The notes below the pieces were generated by a model that saw only the letters and a list, made by a program, of their open reading frames with translations, made no database searches and was not told the origin of the DNA. A program made the translations under genes and the position numbers. DNA of 33,681 nucleotides, from contig CACGWZ010000006.1 in assembly GCA_902576865.1 (NCBI GenBank), forward strand, positions 1 through 33,681, read 5' to 3'. Source of the DNA: an uncultured Fidelibacterota bacterium (GTDB taxonomy: Bacteria; Fidelibacterota; Marinisomatia; Marinisomatales; Marinisomataceae). Within the stretch, counting starts at the first letter, position 1; the number at the start of each line of letters is the position of its first letter. This document shows, in pieces, positions 8,908 to 17,088 of this stretch.

Positions 8908-9884
8908 AAAAATTACTAATGATATTTACATGTTCACTTTTAATGCCACAGGAATCATTAAATGAAACTATTGTATTTGAAAGTGCAAATCCATTTTCTT
9001 TTGAAGAAATAATTACTGATCTTGATAATCAAGAAAAACAGACAATTTTTGGAATTTTAACTTTTCCTGATAATTTTGACAAAGAAAGTAAATATCCAAT
9101 TATTATTGGAGTAGCAGGAAGTCTAAATTGGGGTCCCCATCATTTAAAATATTTAGAAATGTATAATGAATTAGATTTTGCAACATTCCAATTACATAGT
9201 TTTGATAGTAGAGATATTGATACAACGGTTGGAAGTCAAGTTGAAGTAACTACTGCAATGATGATTCTTGATAGTTACCTCGCTCTTGAAACATTGTCTG
9301 AACATCCAAATATTGATATTAATAAAGCTGGAATAACAGGATGGAGCTTAGGAGGAGCTGTATCTCTATATTCTGCATGGACTCCATTAATTAATTCAAT
9401 TAATAACGGAAAATATAAGTTTGCTGCACATCTACCAATTTATCCCGGATGTCTAATTTACCCTTTTCCAGGAGAGGCAATGATCTTTAGTCAGGTACCA
9501 ATTCATATTCTTTTTGGTGAATTAGATAATTGGGTACCTGCTACCGCATGTACAAATTTCATTGATAAGATAGATCAAAGTGGATTACCTCATAATATTG
9601 ATATCACTATTTATGAAAATGCTCATCATTCTTTTGACAGAGAGATGGAGTTAACTAAATTAGAACATGGCTACACGCTTGGTGATTGCTTCTTCCCAAT
9701 GAATAACGAAGGTACTATATTTTTTAGTGAATTCTGGAAAATTCCTATCAATAATCCATCAATGCAAAAGTTGGCATTATTAACTTGTGCGGGAAGAGGA
9801 CCAATCATGGGTGGAAATGATGTAGCTAGAGAAAAATCTTTCAAGTTTGCTGCTGATTTTTTTACCAATCATTTAAAAAAATAA
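8904..9884 (+). CDS. Secreted alpha/beta hydrolase, dienelactone-hydrolase family
   Basis: A 326-residue hydrolase with an N-terminal signal peptide (MKKLLMIFTCSLLM). The catalytic triad is readable: nucleophile Ser148 in GITGWSLGGAV, Asp208 in FGELDNWVPA and His242 in ENAHHSFDRE. The order and spacing fit the dienelactone hydrolase/prolyl-oligopeptidase-like family, which cleaves esters, lactones or small peptides. The substrate cannot be deduced. An insertion near residues 250-300 contains two Cys residues (in LGDCFFP and LLTCAGRG). The gene overlaps ogt by four bases (ATGA) although the products look unrelated. Confidence 0.85.
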   Translation: MKKLLMIFTCSLLMPQESLNETIVFESANPFSFEEIITDLDNQEKQTIFGILTFPDNFDKESKYPIIIGVAGSLNWGPHHLKYLEMYNELDFATFQLHSFDSRDIDTTVGSQVEVTTAMMILDSYLALETLSEHPNIDINKAGITGWSLGGAVSLYSAWTPLINSINNGKYKFAAHLPIYPGCLIYPFPGEAMIFSQVPIHILFGELDNWVPATACTNFIDKIDQSGLPHNIDITIYENAHHSFDREMELTKLEHGYTLGDCFFPMNNEGTIFFSEFWKIPINNPSMQKLALLTCAGRGPIMGGNDVAREKSFKFAADFFTNHLKK

Positions 9885-9969
9885 CTTAATTTAATCGTAA
9901 TATCGTTTTTACTTAAAAATATTAAGTTATTTATTATGATATACTTAATAATTAATTTCCTTTGTCTTT

Positions 9970-9998
9970 TTGACTTTATTTTTTTTAAATTTTATTAA
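9970..9998 (+). promoter_or_regulatory. Likely sigma-70-type promoter of the amt gene
   Basis: TTGACT (9970-9975) and TATTAA (9993-9998) are separated by 17 bases, close to the housekeeping consensus. Transcription would start near 10005, giving a short leader with a G5 purine run (10011-10015) as a weak ribosome-binding site before the GTG start at 10022. I see no sigma-54 motif, which often precedes amt in proteobacteria. Confidence 0.5.
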
Positions 9999-10021
9999 AA
10001 TAATAAAAGCGGGGGTTTTAA

Positions 10022-11254
10022 GTGAATTCATTAGAACTTTTCACAGTAAATAATTTATGGATGCTTGTTGCTACTATATTAGTATTCATAATGCATTTAG
10101 GTTTTTCAGCACTTGAAACAGGATTAACAAGAACTAAAAATACTGTTAATATTCTGTTTAAAAATGTAAGCATAATTTCTATTGGTCTATTAACATATGC
10201 TCTTTGTGGTTTTAATTTAATGTATCCTGGTGATTTTTCTATTGGTCAATTCTTTGGTTTTGGTGGCTGGGGTCTAAATGTACCAGCTGGCGATGCTGGG
10301 CTCATAGAATATGCTAGTGGTAAATACACATACTATACAGACTTCATTTTTCAAGCAATGTTTGCTGCAACTGCTGCAACAATTGTTTCAGGTGCAGTAG
10401 CTGAAAGAATAAAATTAAATTCATTTTTATTATTTTCATTATTGTATGTTGCTCTCATTTATCCAATTGCAGGTTCATGGAAATGGGGCGGAGGATTCTT
10501 ACATCAAATGGGTTTTTATGATTTTGCTGGTTCCACAGTGGTGCATAGTGTTGGTGGATGGGCTGCTTTAGTTTGTGCATACTTACTCGGTCCAAGAATT
10601 GGCAAATATACAAAAGGAGGAGTAAAACCAATAATGGGACATAATATGCCTCTTGCTGCTATAGGAGTATTTCTTTTATGGTTTGGTTGGTATGGATTTA
10701 ACGGAGGTTCAGTACTTTCAGCTGATCCCGGTTCAGTATCTTATGTTTTTGTGACAACATCCTTGTCAGCTGCCGCTGGAATTGTTGGTTCATTGTTGGC
10801 CTCTGTCTTTTACTTAAAAACCAACGATTTATCAATGATTCTAAATGGTTCATTAGCTGGACTTGTAGGTATAACTGCTGGCGCAGATGTTATATCTCCA
10901 ATGAATGCGATATATGTAGGTTTAATCTCAGGTATGCTAGTCGTTTTTTCTATTATATTTTTTGATAAAATTAAGATTGATGATCCTGTAGGAGCAATAT
11001 CAGTTCATCTTGTATGTGGAATATGGGGTACATTAGCTGTCGGAATATTTTCAACCAGTCACTCTTTTGCAACCCAGTTTATAGGTGTATTATCATATGG
11101 AATTTTCAGTACTTTATCGGCTTTTTTAATTTTTTACTCTATAAAAGTTTTTATGGGCGTAAGAGTATCCGAAGAAGAAGAAATCATTGGTTTAGATATT
11201 GCTGAACATGAAATGGAATCCTATTCAGGATTTCAAATTTTTACAGTTGAATAA
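10022..11254 (+). CDS. amt: Ammonium transporter (Amt/MEP/Rh family)
   Basis: An integral membrane channel that takes up ammonium/ammonia. The protein is 410 residues with the usual eleven hydrophobic helices. Amt hallmarks are visible: DFAGSTVVHSVGGW with pore His175, and ISVHLVCGIWGT with pore His329. Gating-region aromatic residues and the loop YPIAGSWKWGGGFL also match. The start is GTG; the next ATG would remove part of the first helix, and family members begin with the same LELFTVNN-type sequence. It is followed 11 bases later by a PII gene, the classic amt-glnK pair in which PII plugs the transporter under nitrogen excess. Confidence 0.96.
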   Translation: MNSLELFTVNNLWMLVATILVFIMHLGFSALETGLTRTKNTVNILFKNVSIISIGLLTYALCGFNLMYPGDFSIGQFFGFGGWGLNVPAGDAGLIEYASGKYTYYTDFIFQAMFAATAATIVSGAVAERIKLNSFLLFSLLYVALIYPIAGSWKWGGGFLHQMGFYDFAGSTVVHSVGGWAALVCAYLLGPRIGKYTKGGVKPIMGHNMPLAAIGVFLLWFGWYGFNGGSVLSADPGSVSYVFVTTSLSAAAGIVGSLLASVFYLKTNDLSMILNGSLAGLVGITAGADVISPMNAIYVGLISGMLVVFSIIFFDKIKIDDPVGAISVHLVCGIWGTLAVGIFSTSHSFATQFIGVLSYGIFSTLSAFLIFYSIKVFMGVRVSEEEEIIGLDIAEHEMESYSGFQIFTVE

Positions 11255-11265
11255 AGGAGAGAAAA

Positions 11266-11610
11266 ATGAAGTTAATAATTGCAATTGTTCAACCAGAAGA
11301 GCTTCCTGAAATTAAAGAAGAGCTTCTTAAGAGAAAGATTTACAAGTTCACTGTATCAAATGCATTAGGTCAAGGAAAAGAAATACCAATTCAAGAGGTT
11401 TATCGAGGAATTTCTCATGAAATAACTCTCCTAAAAAAAGTAAGACTTGAAATAGCTGTGAACAATGATTTCGTAGATGCTGCAGTAGAAGCTATTTGTA
11501 AAGTTGCAAATAAATATCAAGATAAAGGTAGAGGCAAAATTTTTATTTTACCAATTGAAGAATGCATTCGCATAAGAACTAATGAAAAAGGTAAAAAAGC
11601 TATTGGATAA
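11266..11610 (+). CDS. glnK: PII nitrogen regulatory protein (GlnK/GlnB family)
   Basis: A trimeric signalling protein of 114 residues that senses ATP/ADP and 2-oxoglutarate and normally blocks Amt. It starts MKLIIAIVQP, keeps the T-loop EVYRG (Tyr46), and has the C-terminal GRGKIFILPIEECIRIRT (PROSITE-type PII signature) and KKAIG. The alignment to classical GlnB is gap-free through the T-loop, but Tyr51, the uridylylation site, is His51. The residue at position 39, normally the Mg/2-oxoglutarate ligand Gln, is Glu. It therefore probably is not controlled by GlnD-type uridylylation. The purine-rich GGAGAG before its ATG is a good ribosome-binding site, and it is co-transcribed with amt. Confidence 0.95.
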   Translation: MKLIIAIVQPEELPEIKEELLKRKIYKFTVSNALGQGKEIPIQEVYRGISHEITLLKKVRLEIAVNNDFVDAAVEAICKVANKYQDKGRGKIFILPIEECIRIRTNEKGKKAIG

Positions 11611-11664
11611 AACTATAATAAAGTTTTCAATTAGATATATTTAATTTTTTTCTTACCTTTAATT

Positions 11665-14061
11665 ATGGGGAAAGTATATAAAACTCTTTTTTTTGCGATT
11701 ACTTTACTAATTTTAATTAATTTTTCCGTCAATTCTTTTTTAAAACCAGCCAACGTTAAATATGATGGAATAAATCAAGAACTATCTTTACAAAATGATG
11801 TTGAAGTATTATTTGATGATTATGGTGTTCCAAGTGTTTTTGCTGAAAGCGATTCTGATATGTTTAAAGTTGCAGGATATCTAGGAGCAAGAGATAGATT
11901 GTTTCAAATGGCTTTTTTGAAGTATGCATATAAAGGCCAGCTCAGTTATGTTGTAAATGACACCTTATTTTCTGAAGATCGTTTTTTGAGAACATTAGGA
12001 TTTGAAAAAATCGCCCAAAAAACCTTAAAAAAAGTTCCTGCAGATATACTAAAGCATTTAGAAGATACCTGCTACGGGATAAACGCTTATGTTCAAAGCC
12101 TAACTCCATCAAAATATCCGTTAGAGTTTAAGTTACTTCAAATAGATGAACTACCTACTTTTGAACCTCTTGATATTGTTGCTTTAAGCACTATGATGGC
12201 GTGGGAACTACAAGGTGGATGGGATTCTGAATTATTTTTTGGAGCAATTAATGAACAACTTGGCCCAGAATATTTATCAGAAATTTTACCATCATATGAT
12301 CCAAATTTTGTTACCATTGCATCAAATGACGTTCTGTTAAAATCATTTAAGCAGTACGCTAGCGATACGGAAGATTTGAGAAATTTACTGAAAACTGATA
12401 GAGATGGATATGGTTCTAATGCATGGGCAGTTTCTGGAACTAAAACTACATCTGGTAAGCCTTTGTTAGCCAATGATCCACATTTAGCATATAATTTACC
12501 TCCTTGGTGGTATGAGATTCGTTTAAAAAGTGATAATTATAATTTTGGAGGATATGGATTATATGGTATCCCACTTCCTGTGATTGGACATAATGAAAAT
12601 ATTGGATGGGGTTTTACAAATGTGATGACTGATGATATGGATTTTTATATCGAAACACTTAACGAAGATCAAACAAAATACTACGTAGACGGCGAATGGA
12701 GAGATTTAGTTATTGTTGAGGAAGAATTAGTCCTTAAATCAGGTTCTAAGCGCAAAATTGTTATTAGATCAACGCACAGAGGTCCAATCATCTCAGAAAT
12801 TCATAGAGATGCTAAGGCTTTAAATAAGGCAATTTCTTTTCGATGGACAGAATTCGATGCTTTTGATGAAACAACGGGATTATTTATGCTTGCAAAAGCA
12901 AAAAATTGGGAAGATTTCAATGAAGCATCTAAGTTATTTGGAGCTCCAGGTCAGAATTGGACCTACGCTGACAAAGATGGAAATATTGGATGGAGACCAA
13001 GTACAAAAATTCCTATCAGGCTTGATGCCGATAAACTTGTTCCTTTTGATGGAACAACAACAAAACACGATTGGCAAGGTTATATTCCGTTCGAAGAAAT
13101 GCCATTCTCATATAACCCGGACAAGGGATATGTTTCAAATGGTAACAATAAAGTAGTTGGAGATGAGTATCCTTACTACATATCCAGATATTGGGCTGAT
13201 CCAAGTAGAGCTACTCAAATTGATAGAAGATTGAATACGGACATAAAATTATCAAATGAAGATATGAAATCTATTCTTAATGAAATAACTGCTCCATTTA
13301 GCCAACAATATGCTCCACTTTTTGTTGAAAAGTACACATTAGGTTTTTCAGATAATTCAGACGAAATATATCGAATGCTTCTTGATTGGGATGGAATTGA
13401 ATCATTAGATTCAAAAGGGGCTGTTGCATTTCATGCAATTTATATTCATCTTGTTCAAAATATATTCCAAGATGAATTACAAAGTTTTGGAGATGGATCT
13501 TTTGATACATTTTATAGTCTTAAATATATTAGAACTCAAGCAATCAGAAGTATTTTTGATGGAAAAACTAATCTTTGGGTTGATAATGTTAAAACAACCA
13601 AAAAAGAGACTCTTAATGACATTGTAAATAAGTCTTTTGAAGACGCGTTTAATTTTCTCGATGAAAAATATGGAAATCCTTCAAACCTCACTTGGGGAAA
13701 TGTACATCAGGTTACATTTAGACATCGTCTTGATGGAGATCCATTGGTAAAAAGATTAATAAATTTTAGTGTAGGTCCATTTCCTATGGCTGGCTCTGAA
13801 ATGACTCCAAGGGCTGCTAGTTATTCAGTAAGTAAACCATTCGAAGTTAGAGCAGGTTCATCCATGCGTAGAATCATTGATTTCTCAAATTTTGATAATG
13901 GACTTAGTATTTTGCCGACTGGACAATCAGGACTCTTCAAGTCAAAACATTATAATGATCAAACTGAAATGTATAATGCTGGAGAATTTAAACCTTTTAA
14001 ATTCTCTTATGACGCTATTGAAAAGACAAAATCTTCTAAATTGATGTTCAAATCTAAATAA
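11665..14061 (+). CDS. Penicillin acylase family Ntn-hydrolase
   Basis: A 798-residue member of the penicillin amidase / acyl-homoserine-lactone acylase family. These enzymes are exported, cut themselves into alpha and beta chains, and use the new N-terminal Ser of the beta chain to hydrolyse amides. Residues 7-24 are a signal anchor. The alpha-chain motif VPSVFAESDSDMFKVAGYLGARDRLFQM spans about 55-83 (only the ends are diagnostic). The maturation site is DGYGSNAWAVSG, with nucleophile Ser251. The beta chain has ANDPHLAYNLPPWWYEIRL and a C-terminal region with LTWGNVHQVTFRH. The length is normal. The natural substrate (an N-acyl compound or peptide) is not evident. It stands alone between glnK and the aromatic operon. 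Confidence 0.93.
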   Translation: MGKVYKTLFFAITLLILINFSVNSFLKPANVKYDGINQELSLQNDVEVLFDDYGVPSVFAESDSDMFKVAGYLGARDRLFQMAFLKYAYKGQLSYVVNDTLFSEDRFLRTLGFEKIAQKTLKKVPADILKHLEDTCYGINAYVQSLTPSKYPLEFKLLQIDELPTFEPLDIVALSTMMAWELQGGWDSELFFGAINEQLGPEYLSEILPSYDPNFVTIASNDVLLKSFKQYASDTEDLRNLLKTDRDGYGSNAWAVSGTKTTSGKPLLANDPHLAYNLPPWWYEIRLKSDNYNFGGYGLYGIPLPVIGHNENIGWGFTNVMTDDMDFYIETLNEDQTKYYVDGEWRDLVIVEEELVLKSGSKRKIVIRSTHRGPIISEIHRDAKALNKAISFRWTEFDAFDETTGLFMLAKAKNWEDFNEASKLFGAPGQNWTYADKDGNIGWRPSTKIPIRLDADKLVPFDGTTTKHDWQGYIPFEEMPFSYNPDKGYVSNGNNKVVGDEYPYYISRYWADPSRATQIDRRLNTDIKLSNEDMKSILNEITAPFSQQYAPLFVEKYTLGFSDNSDEIYRMLLDWDGIESLDSKGAVAFHAIYIHLVQNIFQDELQSFGDGSFDTFYSLKYIRTQAIRSIFDGKTNLWVDNVKTTKKETLNDIVNKSFEDAFNFLDEKYGNPSNLTWGNVHQVTFRHRLDGDPLVKRLINFSVGPFPMAGSEMTPRAASYSVSKPFEVRAGSSMRRIIDFSNFDNGLSILPTGQSGLFKSKHYNDQTEMYNAGEFKPFKFSYDAIEKTKSSKLMFKSK

Positions 14062-14069
14062 TATTTTCC

Positions 14070-14098
14070 TTGAATCCTTATTAATCGATGTTTAAACT
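14070..14098 (+). promoter_or_regulatory. Candidate promoter of the aromatic operon
   Basis: TTGAAT (14070-14075) and TAAACT (14093-14098) lie 17 bases apart, nine bases beyond the penicillin-acylase stop. Initiation six or seven bases after the -10 would fall at about 14104-14105, right at the ATG of the leader peptide, so the leader may be leaderless. The boxes are only fair matches, and the group's sigma factor preferences may differ. Confidence 0.4.
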
Positions 14099-14104
14099 AC
14101 TTTA

Positions 14105-14164
14105 ATGAGCAAATTTTATAACTACTATTTTTATTTTAGAAGCAGGGGGAATGTAGACGCCTAA
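14105..14164 (+). CDS. Phe/Tyr-rich attenuation leader peptide of the aromatic operon
   Basis: A 19-codon frame encodes MSKFYNYYFYFRSRGNVDA and ends with TAA at 14162-14164. Residues 4-11 are F-Y-N-Y-Y-F-Y-F, seven aromatic codons in eight. It lies in the 163-base gap directly upstream of the Phe/Tyr biosynthesis operon and is followed 27 bases later by a strong intrinsic terminator. This is the architecture of the pheL/trpL/hisL leaders: when charged tRNA-Phe or tRNA-Tyr is scarce, a ribosome stalls on these codons and an antiterminator can form. There is no clear Shine-Dalgarno, and translation may start at the very 5' end of the mRNA. The logic is established for enteric operons; its operation here is inference. 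Confidence 0.8.
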   Translation: MSKFYNYYFYFRSRGNVDA

Positions 14165-14199
14165 CGATAAATTTATATCAATTCTACACGAACCCTAGC
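14142..14199 (+). promoter_or_regulatory. Predicted antiterminator fold of the aromatic leader
   Basis: TGTAGA (14152-14157) is perfectly complementary to TCTACA (14183-14188). Just outside it, GCAGGGG (14142-14148) can pair with CCCTAGC (14193-14199) with one mismatch and one G-U. Together they make a two-part stem that uses up the 5' arm of the terminator. A ribosome stalled early in the aromatic codons leaves this region free, whereas one reaching the leader stop covers 14152-14164 and frees the terminator arm. Pairing was found by eye without energy calculation. Confidence 0.6.
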
Positions 14200-14219
14200 A
14201 AAACCCGCTAGGGTTTTTT
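14191..14219 (+). terminator. Intrinsic terminator (attenuator) before the aromatic operon
   Basis: AACCCTAGC (14191-14199) pairs perfectly with GCTAGGGTT (14207-14215) around a seven-base loop, and the T6 tract covers 14214-14219. It lies 17 bases before the ATG of the first biosynthetic gene and 27 bases after the leader stop. It therefore cannot simply be the end of the penicillin-acylase transcript without also blocking the operon, which supports a regulated attenuator. Confidence 0.85.
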
Positions 14220-14236
14220 GTTATATGGAGGAAATT

Positions 14237-14497
14237 ATGAATGAAAAAATACTAAAAAACAGAGATATAATAGATAATGCTGATGAACAAATCTTTGATT
14301 TACTGTTAGAAAGGTTGGATGCGGTAACAGCTATTGGTCATATAAAAAAGCAAGAAGGGTTACCAGTTTTAGATCAAGAACGAGAAAATGCAATTTATGC
14401 TAAGATTGATGCAAGGTTTTCTTTTGCAGAAGCGAATTTTTTAAAATCAATTTATCAATCAGTGATAACTGAATCAAAAAAAGTAGAGGAGCTATAA
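14237..14497 (+). CDS. Chorismate mutase, AroQ class (monofunctional)
   Basis: This enzyme converts chorismate to prephenate, the branch point to Phe and Tyr. The 86-residue all-helical protein has the class pattern: R-D-I-I-D-x-x-D near the start, LLLERLDAVTAIGHIKK with the active-site Arg and Lys, and VLDQERE. I choose ATG 14237 because GGAGGA at 14227-14232 is an ideal ribosome-binding site for it; the in-frame ATG at 14225 contains that site and is not spaced for use. Its TAA overlaps the ATG of the DAHP synthase gene by one base. As the first gene after the attenuator, it is directly exposed to Phe/Tyr control. The gene name aroQ is avoided because the operon also carries the dehydroquinase of that name. 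Confidence 0.93.
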   Translation: MNEKILKNRDIIDNADEQIFDLLLERLDAVTAIGHIKKQEGLPVLDQERENAIYAKIDARFSFAEANFLKSIYQSVITESKKVEEL

Positions 14498-15837
14498 TGA
14501 CAAAGTGGTCCAAAGATTCTTGGAAAAACTTCAAGATTAAACATATCCCTGAATACAATGATAAAGATCAGCTTGAAAAAGCATTAAAAAAACTAGAAGG
14601 ATTTCCACCCCTAGTTTTTGCTGGTGAATGCAGAAATTTAAAGCAAGATCTTGCCAAGGCTAGTAAAGGGGATGCCTTTTTAGTTCAGGGTGGAGATTGT
14701 GCAGAAAGTTTTAAAGAATTTAATGCAAATAATATTAGAGACACTTTCAGAGTCATTTTACAAATGAGCGCTGTTATCACAGCAAAGCTTAAAGTTCCTG
14801 TTATTAAGCTTGGAAGAATCGCTGGACAATTTGCAAAGCCCAGATCTTCTGATTTAGAAACAAAGAATGGAAAAACTTTAAATAGTTATTACGGTGATTC
14901 TATTAACGGTATTGAATTTTCTGAGGAAAAAAGAGAACCAAATCCTGCACGTTTATTGAGAGCATACTCTCAATCTGCTTCTACTTTAAACCTACTTAGA
15001 TCATTTGCTCAAGGAGGTTTTGCAAACTTACGAAAAGTGAATTCATGGAATATGGGATTTGTCAAGGCAAGTAAAGAAGGAAGGAAGTATGAAAAAATTG
15101 CAGCAAAAATTAATGAATATCTAGATTTTATGGATGCTGTAGGGGTAAATACATCTACTGTAATTGACTTAAATACCGTTGAGTTTTTTACGAGCCATGA
15201 AGGACTTCACTTACCATATGAAGCTGCATTAACTCGAGTAGATTCACTAACAAATGAAGTATATTGTACATCAGCACACTTTATATGGATTGGAGATAGA
15301 ACGCGCTTTATTGATAGTGCACATGTAGAATTTTGTAGGGGAATAAGCAATCCAATTGGAATTAAATGTGGCCCTAGTCTTGATCCAGATGACTTGGTTA
15401 AAATTATTGAAACAATCAATCCAGCAAATGAGCCTGGAAAGATTTCATTAATTTTTAGATATGGTGAAGATAGTATAGATAAACATTTACCAGGGCTGGT
15501 TGAGACAATAATAAAAAATAAGAAAAATGTATTATGGATTTCAGATCCTATGCATGGAAATACTGTAAAGTCTTCATCCGGTCTAAAAACTCGTGACTTT
15601 AACTCATTGCTTAATGAAACATCAAAGGCTATTAAAATTCTTAAAGATAAAGGATGTCATTTAGGAGGAATTCACTTGGAAATGACAGGTCAAAATGTAA
15701 CTGAGTGTACTGGAGGAATTTATAAAGTAAGTGATGATGATTTAAATTCAAGATACCATACACATTGCGATCCAAGATTGAATGCTAATCAAGCGCTAGA
15801 ACTCTCTTTCAATATTGCTGAGGAGCTACAAGGTTAA
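14497..15837 (+). CDS. aroG: 3-deoxy-7-phosphoheptulonate synthase, class II (DAHP synthase)
   Basis: This is the first committed step of the shikimate pathway, condensing erythrose-4-phosphate and phosphoenolpyruvate. At 446 residues it is the plant/actinobacterial class II type. Motifs include VFAGECRNLKQDLA, then FLVQGGDCAESF with metal-ligand Cys68, WIGDRTRF, KCGPSLDPDD, GGIHLEMTGQNVTECTGG (His and Glu ligands) and THCDPRLN (Asp ligand). It begins one base inside the chorismate mutase stop. In Mycobacterium and Corynebacterium a small AroQ mutase binds and is activated by this enzyme class, so the adjacent pair may form a similar regulated complex; that is inference. Confidence 0.97.
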   Translation: MTKWSKDSWKNFKIKHIPEYNDKDQLEKALKKLEGFPPLVFAGECRNLKQDLAKASKGDAFLVQGGDCAESFKEFNANNIRDTFRVILQMSAVITAKLKVPVIKLGRIAGQFAKPRSSDLETKNGKTLNSYYGDSINGIEFSEEKREPNPARLLRAYSQSASTLNLLRSFAQGGFANLRKVNSWNMGFVKASKEGRKYEKIAAKINEYLDFMDAVGVNTSTVIDLNTVEFFTSHEGLHLPYEAALTRVDSLTNEVYCTSAHFIWIGDRTRFIDSAHVEFCRGISNPIGIKCGPSLDPDDLVKIIETINPANEPGKISLIFRYGEDSIDKHLPGLVETIIKNKKNVLWISDPMHGNTVKSSSGLKTRDFNSLLNETSKAIKILKDKGCHLGGIHLEMTGQNVTECTGGIYKVSDDDLNSRYHTHCDPRLNANQALELSFNIAEELQG

Positions 15838-17088
15838 ATGCTAGTTCAAGGCGCACTGCAACTTCCAGGAGATAAATCTATTTCTCATCGAGCAATTATG
15901 CTTTCAGCTATAGCTGATGGAATTAGTTGTGTTCGAAATTTAAATGATGGAGCAGATCTTCAGTCAACAATTAATGTTTTGAGAGATTGTGGAGCTTCAA
16001 TTAAGCAAAAAGAGGATGAGATAATAATAAATGGTAAAGAACTTCATTCTCCATCCAAAGATCTTGATTGTGGTAATTCAGGAACTACTACTAGACTGGT
16101 TGCAGGACTATTATCATCGCAAAAATTAATATTTACATTAACTGGTGATGAATCATTGTCAAAAAGACCAATGCAGCGAATAGTTACGCCTTTAGTAGCA
16201 ATGGGCTGTAAAATTTCCTCAAATAATGGATTATTGCCTTTATCAATAGATGCGTCTAATGGAATTACCGCGATAGACTATGATATGAAAGTTGCAAGTG
16301 CACAAGTCAAATCAAGTATACTTTTTTCAGCTTTAGGTGGAAATAATGTATCGACTATTAATGAAATTATTTCAACCAGAAATCATTCAGAAATTATGTT
16401 AAAAAACATGGGGGCATTAATTGAAGGAAAAGGAAGTAAAATTGTAGTTCATCCACTTAAATCTAAATTAAAGTCGATTGATATATCTGTACCCTCCGAT
16501 CCATCTTCAGCAGCTTTCTTTGCTGCTTTAGCAGTTATTAATAATGATTCAAATTTAAAGTTGACCAATGTGTTGCTGAACGAGTCTAGAATTGGATTTA
16601 CTGAAGTTTTAAATAAAATGAATTGTTCAATATCAAAATCAAATGAATTTGTTCACAATGGTGAAAAAGTAGGAGACTTAACATTCAACTCATCTAACCT
16701 TAAAGCAATAGAAATTGAGTCAGATACTATACCATCAATTATAGATGAAGTGCCAATATTAGCGGTTGTAGCGGCTTTTGCAAAGGGCACAACAGTTTTT
16801 AAAAATGTAGAAGAATTAAAATATAAAGAATGTGATAGATTAAGCGCAATTATACATAATCTAGAAGCATTTGGAATCAAGGCATATGAAAAAAATAATG
16901 ACCTATTTGTTGAGGGAGGTAAGGTAAAAAAAATGCCTAAAATAACTACTTTTGATGACCATAGAATTGCTATGGCATTCACAATTTTAAGCCTTACTTC
17001 TTTTAAAAAATATGAGCTTGATAACAGGTCATGTGTGGATATTTCATTACCAAATTTCTTCAATTACCTAAGTGAGATTACGAAATGA
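15838..17088 (+). CDS. aroA: 3-phosphoshikimate 1-carboxyvinyltransferase (EPSP synthase)
   Basis: This joins phosphoenolpyruvate to shikimate-3-phosphate, the sixth step of the pathway. The 416-residue protein has the two-domain EPSP synthase motif set: LPGDKSISHRAIMLSAIADG, GNSGTTTRL, SAQVKSSILFSAL, DEVPILAVVAAFA with the catalytic Asp, YKECDRL and FDDHRIAMAF. The ATG follows the DAHP synthase TAA with no gap, so translation is probably coupled. The length is slightly below the usual 425-450 but no motif is missing. The last four bases overlap aroE. Confidence 0.97.
   Translation: MLVQGALQLPGDKSISHRAIMLSAIADGISCVRNLNDGADLQSTINVLRDCGASIKQKEDEIIINGKELHSPSKDLDCGNSGTTTRLVAGLLSSQKLIFTLTGDESLSKRPMQRIVTPLVAMGCKISSNNGLLPLSIDASNGITAIDYDMKVASAQVKSSILFSALGGNNVSTINEIISTRNHSEIMLKNMGALIEGKGSKIVVHPLKSKLKSIDISVPSDPSSAAFFAALAVINNDSNLKLTNVLLNESRIGFTEVLNKMNCSISKSNEFVHNGEKVGDLTFNSSNLKAIEIESDTIPSIIDEVPILAVVAAFAKGTTVFKNVEELKYKECDRLSAIIHNLEAFGIKAYEKNNDLFVEGGKVKKMPKITTFDDHRIAMAFTILSLTSFKKYELDNRSCVDISLPNFFNYLSEITK

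Noticed and set aside
9911-9927. ACTTAA/TTAAGT inverted repeat upstream of amt as an operator
   Set aside because: In such an AT-rich gap a six-base palindrome is likely by chance, and it lies well upstream of the best promoter match.
14105-14222. A T-box or other tRNA-sensing riboswitch before the aromatic operon
   Set aside because: No T-box consensus or specifier-loop architecture is visible in the short leader, whereas a Phe/Tyr-rich ORF explains the terminator directly.
14225-14236. Upstream ATG as start of chorismate mutase
   Set aside because: This ATG lies inside the GGAGGA ribosome-binding site that is correctly spaced for the ATG at 14237.
16653-17063. Antisense ORF of 136 codons inside aroA
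   Set aside because: It mirrors the aroA coding frame and shows no recognisable domain; aroA motifs run through the whole interval.
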